DNA from: Lepidostoma basale
Taxonomy: Eukaryota > Arthropoda > Insecta > Trichoptera > Lepidostomatidae
Assembly (NCBI GenBank): GCA_022606425.2
Contig: JAHDVF020001368.1
Span: 186,001-250,000 of the forward strand
Length of the DNA: 64,000 bases
Reading direction: 5' to 3'
Position numbers and translations under genes: made by a program. Position 1 is the stretch's first letter. Each line of letters opens with the position of its first letter. The notes beneath the pieces are model-generated. The model was given only the letters and a program-made list of their open reading frames with translations, was not told the origin of the DNA and did not search any database. Shown one piece after another: positions 11,940 through 42,434 of this stretch.

Positions 11940-12130
11940 AATAAAATAAAAACACTGCTTTGTTTTTTTCCACTATGCGGTTATTTTAATTGCCGACTAG
12001 TTTCGCTTGTACCCAAGCTTCCTCGGGACTTCTTTATTACGAAGCCCTGAAACTAGTTGGCAATTTAAATAACTCCATAGTGGTAAAAAACAAAGTACAG
12101 TGTTTTTATTTTATTTTACTTTAAATACAA
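11940..12130. mobile_element. FB-7 foldback element
   Basis: Arms 'aataaaaacactgctttg' and 'caaagtacagtgtttttatt' enclose a minus-strand hammerhead-like motif and its deleted mirror copy (12040-12060). Confidence 0.65.
11991..12030 (-). ncRNA. hammerhead-like motif (FB-7), one core change
   Basis: Minus strand stem I GUC/GGC (3 bp with a wobble), core C-C-G-A-G-G-A (U4 to C), stem II GCUUG/CAAGC, G-A-A-A-C (12004-12000), U-A, G-U-C. Only U4 departs from the consensus. Confidence 0.45.
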
Positions 12131-12494
12131 ATAATAATAGAAAAAATTCAAATGTCTAACCACAAAGTGAATGCTTCATACAAAAATTTAAATAAGTATT
12201 AATTATTTATCAAAAAAGCCCTTCCAATTCAGGTTCCCGATCACTGCCAATTATAAAGGTGCATGCTACTTGTGTGGTTATTGTTAATACATATTTTTTA
12301 ATAAACTAAATATTGGTTTCATTTGATAATCTCTAAAAATAAATAAAAGGTCATCTTAAAAATAAAATGATTTTATTATATAAATATAAACGTCCAATAC
12401 TAATAACAGAAATAATATAAATGCATATGTAAACATCGTCATAAAATACACATTTAAGATAATTCATCACATATAAATCACTCAAAAATAAGAC

Positions 12495-12715
12495 AAACTT
12501 AGGAAATTGAAAAACTTTGTTTAATCCACTATTTAATAAAAAATATTTTAAAAAACAAGACATGTTTCGGAGGATACCTCCATCTTCATCCTGAAGATGG
12601 AGCATGTCGTGTTTTTTAATATTTTTTATTAAACAGTGGATTAAACAAAGTTTTTCAATTTCCTAAGTTTATACTATGGAATTCCACAGTGTTAATGCCT
12701 TAGCGTTCAATAAGT
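12495..12715. mobile_element. FB-2 foldback element
   Basis: Left arm 12500-12590 and right arm 12591-12665 are inverted copies ('aaactttgtttaatccact' and its complement), followed by the tail 'ggaattccacagtgttaatg...gttcaataag'. Confidence 0.75.
12561..12592 (-). ncRNA. hammerhead-like motif (FB-2 left arm), C3 changed
   Basis: Minus strand AUGAAGA (C3 to A), stem II GGAGG/CCUCC, G-A-A-A-C (12568-12564), A-U, G-U-C. The facing arm has lost stem II and GAAA by deletion but keeps CUGAAGA. Confidence 0.4.
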
Positions 12716-13131
12716 TAAAAATAAGACACTTTCAAACCAGAATAGATGCAAGGATTAATTGTATCTCAATAGAGACGAAGATGCAAATTGTTTTCTGGGA
12801 ACAGAAGGTGGTGGTCGAGGCGCTTACAGGACCTATGACCTGTCATTGGTTGGGTCGAGTGATCGCTTCACGTTTAACCACATTCCCCATTCTGCCGTTA
12901 TGACCACCAAATCTGACAAACTTTTTGGAACTTGTATATATGGTAAGTTTCTACACCTATTTTCACATTTTTATGTTCACTCTACACTAGCGTCATCTTT
13001 ATTAAGATTAGAAAGCATTCAGCAGAAAACCTTTATTAATGTACTGTGAAAGTCTATGCAAATCATACAGTACTAGATTTCGCCTGGAGATGTCTCTCCA
13101 ATTTTTTGCCTGCATGTACCAGTTATATTTA

Positions 13132-13284
13132 TACAACAACATTTTGAATGTATACAAATTCTTGTAGACAAATACTGGATTTCACCCATTGCGGATAAAT
13201 TATTTTTATTTTAATAATTTATCCGCAATGGGTGAAATCCAGTATTTGTCTACAAGAATTTGTATACATTCAAAATGTTGTTGT
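13132..13284. repeat. perfect 70-bp palindromic foldback
   Basis: Arms 13132-13201 and 13215-13284 are exact complements over about 70 bp with a 13-bp AT spacer. No hammerhead core is present. Probably a very young MITE or a recent inversion. Confidence 0.75.
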
Positions 13285-13634
13285 CAGAATAGATGTGTTC
13301 AAACTCATAACCAAGTCAAACTCAAACTCATCTCTAATTATAATATATATTTGTTTTGTTAATTTTTATTTCACCTAAAGAACTTCTAAATGCATTAGTT
13401 CATCGCCATAATGAATATAAATTGTTTTCAATAATATATTTTTAATATCAAGATCTGCTTCCAATTAAGTCACCAGTGATGAATGTGTTAAAAAAACTTA
13501 TATATTTAGTAATTACATGATAGAAAAATAACTCTATAGATTACTTAATATTTGGTTAATCTATAATACAATGCATTTGATCTATTAATACATAGTTTGC
13601 TGTAAAAAACATATTTAATTTCAATTTTGAATAC

Positions 13635-14180
13635 AACATGAGAACTGACAGTAAAGTCAAAATATACAAAATATGCGTAAGGCCTATATTGACATATGGC
13701 ATTGAGACCAGAGCGGATACCACAAGAACGAAGGCTAAATTAGGGGTGGAAGAGTCTTTCTTGCTGAGGACAATATCAGGTAAGACTCTTCGAGATAGGG
13801 TTAGGAACACGTCTATCCGCGAAATCTTCAAGGTGGAAGATATTGTCAGATGGAATGCAAAAGACACTGGAATGCACACGTAGAGGATGGATCCCTCCAG
13901 AATCACACATGTTGTGGTGCATCATACTCCTGTTGGCTACCGTCCCCCTGGAAGACCGCCAAAGAGATGGAGGGATAGCTGGGAGTCAACTACCCGAGAG
14001 AGGCCAGCCTGACTACAGGAATGATATGTTTCGCCTTTCTAACAGACTAGCATATACAGCCGCTTATGAAATCCCCTACGGACAGCGCCCACCTGGAAGA
14101 CCGCCTAAGAGATGGAAGGACAGCTGGATCTCATCATCCGACAATCAGATCGTCAGATCTATTAAAATAAGAAGAAGAAG
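13635..14180 (+). mobile_element. LINE-E 3' fragments
   Basis: KVKIYKICVRPILTYGIETR and LLRTISGKTLRDRVRNTSIR, then two successive copies of a PPGRPPKRWKDSW-type end. Confidence 0.75.
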
Positions 14181-14295
14181 CCTTTCTAAGGCATTATCAA
14201 ATATTTCATAATGCCTTTGAAAGATAAAACATGTTTTATTTGTATTTATTAATTAATGTGAAATTTTACATCATTGTTCAAGAAACGCTTAATAT
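14165..14295. mobile_element. FB-1 fragment
   Basis: The loop-proximal inverted part ('ctaaggcattatcaaat') and family tail remain; outer arms are lost. Confidence 0.55.
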
Positions 14296-14759
14296 GTCTA
14301 GTAAGTAATATTTCATTGGCTATATTTTCAATCGGAACATTAATGAATAATGTCTCAGAAAAAAAGTCATATTTTGTAAATCTCGAAAAATGTAAGAGAC
14401 TGAGATCTTCCACTATCTATGAAGGGACATTATATGTTAAGCATAAGTCATTTGCATAAAAATTCTGATAACGCAACCTATTATCAATGGATTCGAAGAT
14501 GTAACACAATTATGATATATTTTAAGATTAGTAAGGGTCAAGTTAAAAAGGCCGCAATTGTATGTTTCACATACATTCAGTTAAAATAACTAATGTTATA
14601 ATATTTCATCAACGATTAAGAATTAATTTAGCATTCTTGTTAACTCCCATTATGTAGCTGACTTAATTTGGTCTCGAACCAAGTTTTTTTAACTGCATAG
14701 TCCGATTTCATCATATATTTTTTTCAAGTTTTATTCCTAGGGATTGGTTTGCAGAAAAG

Positions 14760-14955
14760 TGTAACACTTTGCTGGTATGCCATTTGGACCTATTTAATAT
14801 GATAATTTCCCGTTGCTTTCCACATTTTTGTATAAAACAGTATTTGAACCCAATGTACACAATTTTTAAGCCATCGATTCTCATGACATGTGATAGCTAG
14901 CTAATCTATCGCCTAATTTATTGTCACAGAATTCTACCAGACAAAAGACAGCGTG
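14760..14955 (-). mobile_element. SINE, head missing
   Basis: Body domain 'ctatcgcctaatttattgtc' and the second tail type ('cagaaaagtgtaacactttg'). Confidence 0.65.
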
Positions 14956-15214
14956 AAATTTTTCAAATATTATGTCAATTTAGTAGTAAGGAAGTAAATG
15001 GTTTATAAGATACATTCAAATAAAAGCTACAAATGTAGTCTGACGCAGTTTAAAACCTCTTTTTTTTACTGGAAATGTAGCAAGCTGTACTATAGGAGTT
15101 AAACAGCTTGCAAGTTAAAGATAATTCAGACATTTTTACAGTTAAACCTAACTATGGTATAATACATACTAACTTCTAAATGAATTATTACAATGAATGA
15201 GGATGGGGAATGTT

Positions 15215-34646
<19,432 letters not shown>

Positions 34647-35156
34647 TATCACAACACACACTTCTTCAATGAGTTGTAAAACACTACAGAGCAAAACTTT
34701 CGAACACGACAGAATAAAAACAACTAAACAAGACTATATAAAAACGCGTCATTCATCCGTTCGTGAATGGGGTGATACTACAACACTGATGACGAAGAAC
34801 GGAGAATTCCAAACGTATAGTCTATTGGCGCACGACGAAACTTTTGCATTTTACGAGCAGGAAAACCACAAAATTACCATAAAGCTGTCACACAAGTGTC
34901 AAAGAAGATGAAAACACGACCAAAACTTCTCGAACTGATAAAACAGTTTTCTTCGATCGAAGTAGTATTTTTTTTAAACAATAGATGCCTCTAATATAAA
35001 ATAATATCTGCTTTGCCGACGAAAAAATCATCAAATTTGTAATAGAATCTATTTTTGGCTGCCGATAGATGGCTCTATAAGAATATGTAAATAACAATCG
35101 AACTGTCAAAGTTTATTCGGTTGAAAAAGTTGAGTTTGGTTGACAAAAAAAATACC
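34647..35156. promoter_or_regulatory. divergent promoter region, pelle (-) and Gtf2h3 (+)
   Basis: About 510 bp separates the two start codons, so both genes are likely driven from here. It is free of recognised repeats, unlike nearly every other stretch of this length nearby. A plus-oriented TATATAAAA lies at 34734-34742, too far from the Gtf2h3 ATG to be its obvious core element. Confidence 0.6.
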
Positions 35157-35181
35157 ATGGCCTCATCGGAAAAACTGGAAT
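35157..35181 (+). CDS. Gtf2h3: Gtf2h3 exon 1 (aa 1-9)
   Basis: ATGGCCTCATCGG to GGAAT|GTATGT, phase 1 out. Only 25 coding bases, chosen because the ATG context is strong and the phase joins exon 2 exactly. Confidence 0.85.
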
Positions 35182-38100
35182 GTATGTAAATAAAAACTAT
35201 GTATTTCACTTATTATTTCAATTGAATTCTCCAATTTAACTTTTTATGTATTTGCAGCGAATTCCGAGTCGAGTTTATTGGTTATAGTCATTGATACAAA
35301 CCCTTACCAAAATTTCATCCAGGACAATCCAAGATTGCTTGTTCACTGCCTAGATTCTGTCATTGCTTTTGCTAATTCACATTTAATGCAAAAAGCTCAA
35401 AATAAAGTAGCCATTCTAGGATGCCATCAACACAAAAGGTAACTTTGCATAATTCATTACTAATATTTGAACTTGGAATTTATTTGTTTTTTAGGTTATA
35501 TTTGCATTATATTTTTACCGATTTATTATTTGAATTGCGGTAAAAAATATGCATTTCAAATAATGAGAAGTTTGTATTACATTACACGGTATTGAATTCA
35601 ATTATCATATTTTTAATCATTATTTTTCTTTTGAATTTATGACAATATTTTTTTGTACTTAGCGAATACCTTTTTCCGAGTCCGGGAAAACCTCTAGATA
35701 TAAGACAGATCGATGGACAATATGAAGTATTTACGCTAGTTGAAAAAACAGTTAAACTTAGGTAAGTGTTTTTTCTTATTGTATTTCAGAGATCTAAACC
35801 AATTATTGAAATAATGCATATGTATTGATAATTAATTCAATCCAAGTATATTTAATTAACCACTCAAAAAATCAAACAATTATTCTTCTTAAATGTTTGT
35901 TAAAGTGTGCCAAGTTATAATAAAAACAAATGAAAGACAAGTAATGTAAGAGTGTTCCGAATTTAATTTTATTTGTGACCCTTTGTTTGTTTATTTGTGA
36001 ACTTTTATACATATTTTTAACTGCTTATGTAATGTTATCAAAACATTTCATCTATATTTCCTCTAGTAAGAAGATATTTATAAAGTATATTCAAAGTATT
36101 TTTTATTAAAATATTTGTTTAAATTCATTTTAACAACTTATATAGATAAAACGAGTCATGAAAACATGTGTTTTCATAAATAATATTTTTTTATGTTTTG
36201 GTCTTGTGCGGATCCATATGTATAGAAGTGAAGCATGGAACTGGCAAAATAATAAATGAAGGTAGAATAAATTCTTTGGAAATTATATCTCATAGATGAA
36301 TGTGTGGTAAATCTTTGAATGAGTGCCAAATGTAGATGCATGAGGGAGTTTGGTAGCTATCCGTGGCTTTATCCCACTGCATTCCTCTTGGGCATAGTCT
36401 ACAGATATGGAGGGATGGGTTCACACTTACCCATTTCTTCAGACTTATCGGCGATCATTTGAGAATTCCGTCATCTTCGAAGATATCCATCTTTATGTTC
36501 TGGATGGTTATCTTCAACAGCTTCACCACAAACTGTTTTATCTCCCAACATGCAAAACCAACCTACCTCTGGTGATGTCAGTGGGGAGAGCAATCAACCT
36601 GTTGAACTTGACCCACGTCTTTCATATTAGTGAAAGTATGTTCAGAAGACAAATACTCTAGACTTTAGTGAGTATCTTGTATGTAGTTTATAATTAAAGT
36701 CGAACCATCTCTCATGCTTTCCTGGTATTATATATTATATTTTACCCATTCTCAATAGATGCCTTTAACTACAATTGTTGTTTGTAGTATCTTTTGAGAA
36801 AATAAACTGATTCGATTTGATTTTATGATGCAGTGAAAATAGTGTGAAAAAAAGTGTTATGATCATTATTTTGATCAGGATGGCTTGAATGCATGGAAAG
36901 AATGAATCAAGAATGGTGAAGAAAGTGTATATAACAATATAACGGTAGAAAGAAAAGTGTCATAATCAAATTCGAGAAATCGAAGTTCGTATGACACAAT
37001 GTATGAATTTTTGTGAAATCATCGATGTTTGAAACAACAGGGTGGCCGTTCATTCTTTCTGCTTATCCTTTTGAAGAAATGGTCTGATAGTTAGTTAGTA
37101 AGTCTTTCAGTCATCAGATGGCAGTATTGCCCCCTAAACCAGTGAATATAAAAAAAATACATCTAATATTTTTTATTTCAAACAAAATACTATAATAATT
37201 ATCTTGCAATTAGTTGAATTGAATAAGTATCCTCAATATTAATAAAGTACTTTCCATTTTATTTTCTCAGAGTGTGTGGTTTTCTCAAATAAATTAAATG
37301 TGGCTTATTATACTTCTATCCACAATAGGTTAGGAGAACTGGTTAAGATGTACGAGGACAAGCCTGATACTGCCCCCGGAGAGTCGCTGCTTGCTGGAAC
37401 CATCGCCATGGCCCTCTGCTACATCGCCAGGGTACAGTTCACACATTTCACTTACTATTACTTTCGTGTGACGCGTTTAATTTGTGGTGTGGCATTTTTA
37501 TAAATAATTTAAAACACTTATTTTGTTTTTACACCACTTTATTTTATTTTATCAAACACCAGAGCTTCGTCAGTCGGGAAACTCATTCTTTCATCAACAC
37601 TTGTTGCTCTATTAGCACTTACCCTGATAATACTAAAAAAAAACTAAAAAGTCTTTGTTTAAAGTTGTTCATTAAATGTGACTATTTTGCTGGATCCTTA
37701 GATGAAGCGCCAATCGCCTCCTGGAGAGAAGATCAACAGCCGGGTACTGGTTATAACAGGGAGCAGTGATACGGCAGCCCAGTACATCAACTACATGAAT
37801 GTCTTCTTCACAGCGCAGGTGGATGATAAGTTATCAAATCTTTAAATATTCATTTCATAGTGTGATGTATGTACTTATTTTTAATTTCATTTATAAACAT
37901 ATTAATTATTTCTAGTTCTAACCTTTTTGTATGAAGGTGATGCTTGAAGTTGACAGAATATGGATGAAAGTAGGATAAATATCATAGAAATAAGATCACT
38001 AAGAATAATGTGCCAAAAAACAATGCATAATAAAATGAAGAAGACATGGCATGACCAAATTAATCAATTACTGAAAGACGGCCATGTTCGAAGTAGGAAC

Positions 38101-40485
38101 AATCGAAGATTGTGCATGTCACAATGTGTGAATGTAGAAGAGGGCGTGAGAGTTATGTCAAGATAGAACAATGTAGTGATCCATCCTCTCTACCTACCCC
38201 TCCGGGGAAACGGCGTGATGGTTATTTAGTTAGTTAGTATAAATGTGATTTTCATACAAATGGTTTGGACATTTGGAACGAATAGATGTGGGAAGAATGA
38301 TTAAAAGATACAATATCCAAGTATTGTGAATGGAAAAAGAAGTCGAGGAAGGCCAAGGAAAACATAACATGACCATATTAATTAATTTATAATGCAGTCT
38401 TGGAATGCCATCAGAACAGTTGGCAAATGTGAGCTTCATGGTGTATGAATGTAGAAGAGGTGCAAGTGTTATTTATTTTTTTTATTTACAAAAATTTAAT
38501 CACTCTTTACATCATGACAGCATGAGCCAAATCGATGTAAATGGTATTATAGCTATCACAGTGATTCTCGTAACATGTGATAGGTAGCTAATCTATCGCC
38601 ATTTTATTGTCACGTGAATTCTACACCAGACCAAAGACAGTGTGATAATCACACTGCCCTCGCCGGGAATCGAACCTGGAACCTTCGGGGTGGCAGTCAA
38701 TGCACTTACCACTCGGCCACGAAGGCCGTCAATATGTCGTTCTGTCAGAATACCTGTAGAACAGTGTGGCAGTCCATCCTCTCTGCCCACTATGATGGTT
38801 AGTTAATTATTTTTTTAAATTCACATGGGCGTATATGTTCCAAATGAATATGCATATGTTTTAATTAAAAATTCGTTTTTATTATTATAGGATAAAACTA
38901 TTAAGCTGCCAAACAATTTACACAAATATTTTCAATAAAACATTTAGCTAGAACTCGAACCAAAAAATAAATCACATGATCGCCATCTATGAATGGTTTA
39001 ATGCATTCCGTGAAAAATGGTGGCGATGTTGAATTTAATACCAAATATATTTTATTTTTTCAGAAACAACAAGTACTTATAGATGTTTGTTCTCTGGATA
39101 AGAACCTCAGTTTACTGCAGCAGGGCTGTGATATCACGGGAGGGCTCTATCTCAAAGTTCCCGCACTGGAAGGACTTCTGCAATACTTACTTGTGAGTCA
39201 TTACTTTCTCCTAATTATACACATATCATTATGCATATGGAGTCATATCTTTTAATAAATTTGAGACACCTATTTTCGTGTTTAAACACAATCCACGCTG
39301 ACGAATTACAAAGCGATGTTCACACTATGTGGCACATTTTTACAAGCGGACCCACAACCGTGAAGAACAGTCTTCCTCGAGCATGAGGTACAGCCGATGA
39401 TGATGATAATGTCATTTTTACAGAATATGTACACTTTTGAGATATGAAAATGACCAATAAAATTTTATATTAAAAAGAGCATTATGTGTACGAAAATCTG
39501 TTTCCTAGTAGTTTTATTATATTTTATGGGAATGACATGTTTTGTTTTGCTAAGACATTATCAAATAAGAGTTTTACACCATTGCTCAAGAAACAATAAA
39601 TAATAAAAGTGCATATTCAAGTAAACATAGAACCTTGTCTATTGTGGTAGGAGAAACTTATGAGCTCGCTGGTGATATTATATGTGTGTGTATAAAAAAA
39701 TCACGGGAGGGACTCACCTGTGAGTTGCCTGCTTATAGGACAAGCATAGTGAATCTCACGGGTGAGTTGCATGCGGCTATTGGGTTAAATAAATTTAATT
39801 GTTTTTTTTTTCCAGTGGGTGTTTCTTCCAGAGGGTCCGGTAAGAAAGAAGTTAGTCCTCCCGCCAGCCGGTCGCGTGGACTACCGAGCTGCGTGCTTCT
39901 GTCACCGAGAACTCATCACCATCGGATTTGTCTGTTCTGTCTGCCTCAGTGGTATACCATTATATATCATCATTCATTTGGTCCATATTGATATTTTTTA
40001 TTTCATAATTTTTTTCCAGTTAAATTTTTTAAAGATAGTTGTGTTTATTTAAATGATTTAAAATATGTAATCTAAAGTAATTAAATAAGAAAATTATCCT
40101 TGCTCTCCATTATTTTTAATGTATTCACATTTTTTTTTTCAGTATTCTGCAAATTTAGCCCCATCTGTACCACATGCCAGTAAGTTTTTTTTAAATTAAT
40201 TAATGTATTGTTACAGTTTATAAATTATTTGTATAGAAACTGTAATTATTTGTAAAATCTAAAATCTCCTTTATGCTGTAAAACACATTTTTTGGAATAT
40301 TATATTCGTTTCTTAAAAATGTTTTAACTCTACAAACTAATACATATTAACATAAATATATTAATGTTATATTAACTGATGTTTTTTCGTGATTCATTGT
40401 TACTGTATTATCTCTTTCCAGTACCGTGTTCAAAATGGCGGGTGCTCTGCCGATCAAGCCAAAGAAGAAAAAGCTGAAAACTTAA
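35157..40485 (+). CDS. Gtf2h3: TFIIH subunit p34 / Tfb4 (GTF2H3), 9 exons, 296 aa
   Basis: Join of 35157-35181, 35258-35438, 35663-35761, 37329-37431, 37702-37818, 39064-39192, 39816-39951, 40143-40179 and 40422-40485; all introns are GT-AG and phases agree (891 nt). The protein is a core TFIIH subunit that pairs with p44/Ssl1 and serves transcription initiation and nucleotide excision repair in the nucleus. Residues about 15-215 form the von Willebrand A-like fold ([50 protein letters not shown]). The zinc-binding tail has Cys245, 247, 258, 261, 266, 272 and 275 in the AACFCH...CSVC...C...CTTC pattern and ends in PKKKKLK. Length is close to the roughly 308 residues of the human protein. The start ATACCATGG is a strong context. 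Divergent from pelle. Intron 3 (1.6 kb) and intron 5 (1.2 kb) hold LINE and SINE fragments. Confidence 0.96.
35258..35438 (+). CDS. Gtf2h3: Gtf2h3 exon 2 (aa 9-69)
   Basis: Acceptor atttgcag|CGAATT, donor CAAAAG|GTAACT, phase 1 to 2. It begins the vWA-like fold with [14 protein letters not shown] and ends in [11 protein letters not shown]. Confidence 0.94.
35663..35761 (+). CDS. Gtf2h3: Gtf2h3 exon 3 (aa 69-102)
   Basis: Acceptor gtacttag|CGAATACC, donor CTTAG|GTAAGT, phase 2 to 2. It encodes [10 protein letters not shown] and the [16 protein letters not shown] stretch. Confidence 0.92.
36190..37108 (+). mobile_element. LINE-A fragment split by LINE-B2
   Basis: 36190-36319 and 36833-37108; strongly decayed. 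Gtf2h3 intron 3. Confidence 0.6.
36320..36832 (+). mobile_element. LINE-B2 fragment inserted in LINE-A
   Basis: Reads [12 protein letters not shown] with frameshifts to RGQILLTLV-like FRRQIL. 'gatgca' flanks both ends as a short target duplication. Gtf2h3 intron 3. Confidence 0.7.
37329..37431 (+). CDS. Gtf2h3: Gtf2h3 exon 4 (aa 102-136)
   Basis: Acceptor cacaatag|GTTAGG, donor GCCAGG|GTACAG, phase 2 to 0. It encodes [18 protein letters not shown] more upstream AG (37270) was refused because it brings a stop in the required frame. Confidence 0.9.
37520..37590 (-). mobile_element. FB-6 fragment in Gtf2h3 intron 4
   Basis: Minus strand keeps CUGACGA and the 5' half of stem II, then joins directly to 'aaaataaagtgg'; the 3' half and GAAAC are deleted. 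Confidence 0.45.
37702..37818 (+). CDS. Gtf2h3: Gtf2h3 exon 5 (aa 137-175)
   Basis: Acceptor atccttag|ATGAAG, donor GCGCAG|GTGGAT, phase 0 to 0, 39 codons. It encodes [20 protein letters not shown]. Confidence 0.93.
37915..38460 (+). mobile_element. two decayed LINE-A fragments
   Basis: 37915-38235 ends in 'gacggcgtgatggtt'-like tail; a second piece follows at 38250-38460. Gtf2h3 intron 5. Confidence 0.6.
38495..38732 (-). mobile_element. SINE with LINE-B type tail
   Basis: Complete: head TGGCCGAGTGGTAAGTG, box B, body, 'ttacatcgatttggctcatg' tail. Gtf2h3 intron 5. Confidence 0.8.
39064..39192 (+). CDS. Gtf2h3: Gtf2h3 exon 6 (aa 176-218)
   Basis: Acceptor ttttttcag|AAACAAC, donor TTACTT|GTGAGT, phase 0 to 0. 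It encodes [17 protein letters not shown], one of the most conserved parts of the family. Confidence 0.95.
39485..39602. mobile_element. FB-1 fragment in Gtf2h3 intron 6
   Basis: Left arm to 'aagacattatcaaat', then directly the family tail 'agttttacaccattgctcaagaaacaata'-like end; the right arm is deleted. Confidence 0.6.
39816..39951 (+). CDS. Gtf2h3: Gtf2h3 exon 7 (aa 219-264): zinc domain
   Basis: Acceptor ttttccag|TGGGTG, donor CTCAGTG|GTATAC, phase 0 to 1. It encodes [20 protein letters not shown] with the first metal-binding cysteines. Confidence 0.95.
40143..40179 (+). CDS. Gtf2h3: Gtf2h3 exon 8 (aa 264-276): zinc domain
   Basis: A 37-nt micro-exon, acceptor ttttttcag|TATTCTG, donor TGCCA|GTAAGT. 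It encodes [11 protein letters not shown]; human p34 has a closely similar stretch here. Confidence 0.93.
40422..40485 (+). CDS. Gtf2h3: Gtf2h3 exon 9 (aa 276-296): C-terminus
   Basis: Acceptor ctttccag|TACCGTG, stop TAA at 40483-40485. It encodes [20 protein letters not shown], the basic tail of the family. Confidence 0.94.
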
Positions 40486-40764
40486 ATATACAATTTTTTA
40501 ATGTGATGTCTCCATCGTGTTGTATGTTGTTTGAAATTATTTGTTTAAATTTTTATTTAAAAAACATACATAGGTACTTATAAATATGAGAAAAATTTGT
40601 ATGTAGATGGTTTTCAGAGAAAATTTAACACCATATCGAATTGTATAAATTGTAAGTAGCTTGAATTATAAAGGTTACATTTATTAATTGAGGGCTGATG
40701 ATTACAAAGGTGCCAAGTATCAAAAAAGTTAAATTTGAGTTTATGATCCCAATTAGTGTTAGAA

Positions 40765-40770
40765 AATAAA
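40765..40770 (+). terminator. candidate poly(A) signal for Gtf2h3
   Basis: An AATAAA hexamer 280 bp after the stop; a second lies at 40868-40873. Which one is used cannot be told from sequence. Confidence 0.4.
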
Positions 40771-40870
40771 GGCCAATTACTGTGATAAAGTTAAAAGTGA
40801 TTGAATAATAGAGTGTAGTTCAAACTTAACCCTAAAGATGTCACCCATGCTATATTAATCACGCTACAAT

Positions 40871-41370
40871 AAACAGCTTTTTCTTTGTTTTATGTTTAAC
40901 TGTTTCTATGCCGCAACCGTCTATAGACGGTCTATAATCCAATGCACGGAGGTCGGCCATACAAAATTCACGTATATAAATGCGCTTCTTTAACACTTAA
41001 TATCTAGCCAAGTTTGACTATTTTAAACAATCTAATATTTTTAATGTATGGTTATATCTCTTGCCACTATGTTAAAATAATAAGATGCAACATATTGTCA
41101 ATAATTATCAATATTACACTGATTTTAAAAATAGCGTCAATGGTCAACCAAAATGCGTCGCTATGCAGGATTGATACTCGTCATACACTTGCGCTCTAGA
41201 TATATATTTTTACGGAAATTACAGAAATCCCTGTTAGTTGAAATTCATATTCATATTTGACGTGTTTGATTACATTTAGAACGTTCAGTTATGTGCCAAC
41301 CCTGTCGTCTTGTGAGAATTAAAGTTTATTTTTTGATGGCATAAACGAAGCACAGATCATTTATATCTTC
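40871..41370. other. Gtf2h3 downstream region
   Basis: Holds the palindrome ACCGTCTATAGACGGT (40916-40931) near 'ttaactgtttctatgccgc', resembling the piggyBac-like MITE's GTCCCGTACGGGAC blocks. No gene. Confidence 0.35.
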
Positions 41371-41374
41371 TTTA

Positions 41375-41442
41375 CCTAAGCCTCTCCACCCTCACGCCAT
41401 CTCTCTCGGTCTCTCACCAGTGTTCTCCAGGCCCTTCCCACC
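41375..41442 (-). mobile_element. LINE-C 3' tip
   Basis: Minus strand 'gtgggaagggcctggagaac' onward; abuts the LINE-B tail. Confidence 0.55.
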
Positions 41443-41444
41443 AT

Positions 41445-41945
41445 TATTATTATTATTATTTTGTTGAAAAAACTCCTTACATCATTACAGCGCAAGCCAA
41501 ATCGATGTAAAGGGTGAAATAAAAGAATATCAAAGGAAATATACATAGAACCATATGAATAGGAAAAGCCAGTTATCTGCTTGCTGCCTTTATCATAAGG
41601 GCATTTATGAATTCGCCATAATTGCATCCAAAGAGGTCTATCTCTTTTGCAACCTCATTTAAGAGACGAATCGCCTTCAATACAGGAGAACTTCGAAGGG
41701 CCTCTGTGCGGCAATTTGGGGCATAAAATAATATATGCCCCCTTGCTCTGCTATAACTATGGGGAACGTACAGATTTAGCTCTCTCAGCACTCCTGGATT
41801 GAAAACACCTCCGGATAACAGTTTAAAAAAATGCTTTCCCAGAAAGATCATTCTACGAGCTTCAAGAGTGTTGAAACCCAACACTCCTGAGAGAAACAGT
41901 GAGGGGTACATAAAAGGATAACAGTTATACTCCCTTAGGTATAAA
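41445..41945 (-). mobile_element. LINE-B 3' fragment, best copy
   Basis: A 112-codon frame ends at 41573, then a 3' UTR with 'ttacatcgatttggcttgcg' and an (AAT)n tail. The 3' end matches the SINE tail. Confidence 0.8.
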
Positions 41946-41949
41946 TACC

Positions 41950-42385
41950 ATCAGCACGATATCATCGCTCCAACCTTGGCCTCCATTCAGTATCTCTCTG
42001 GCTCCATCTTCCATCGTCCCGTCGACATACATGACCAGCCCACTGCCACTTCATCCTCGCAATGCATATCCCTACATCGGTGACCCTGGTGCATCTTCTA
42101 ATCTCCACGTTGGGTATATGGTATCTAAGCGAGATACCCAACATGGATCTTTCCATGGCCCATTGTGCAACTTTGATATTGTGCATTGCTTATTTAGTAA
42201 ACGTCCATGTCTCGCATCCATAGGTCATCACAGGTAACACACACTGGTCCAGCACTTTTGTGGCATGTCCGACTTGAAGATGTTGCCCAGCCTTCCGAAT
42301 GCAGACCAACCGAGCTGTATTCTCCTATCAATCTCCTTATCTGGACCCCCTCATCCAAAAGCCAACATCCAAAGCCATCATTTAT
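41950..42385 (-). mobile_element. LINE-C fragment
   Basis: Minus strand AMERSMLGISLRYHIPNVEI and ARMKWQWAGHVCRRDDGRW. Confidence 0.75.
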
Positions 42386-42434
42386 ATGGTAAGGGTTTAT
42401 TATGTAATTTTAACATTTTTCTAAAAGAGATGTA

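Noticed and set aside
13132..13284. Hammerhead core in the perfect palindrome
   Set aside because: No CUGANGA or GAAAC flanking a hairpin could be found on either strand.
34647..34694. Upstream in-frame start for pelle adding 16 residues
   Set aside because: The extension (MLCSVLQLIEEVCVVI) has no family support and a weaker start context; left open as an alternative.
39635..39991. 118-codon plus-strand frame across Gtf2h3 exon 7
   Set aside because: The exon is read in another frame with strong family similarity; this is a shadow.
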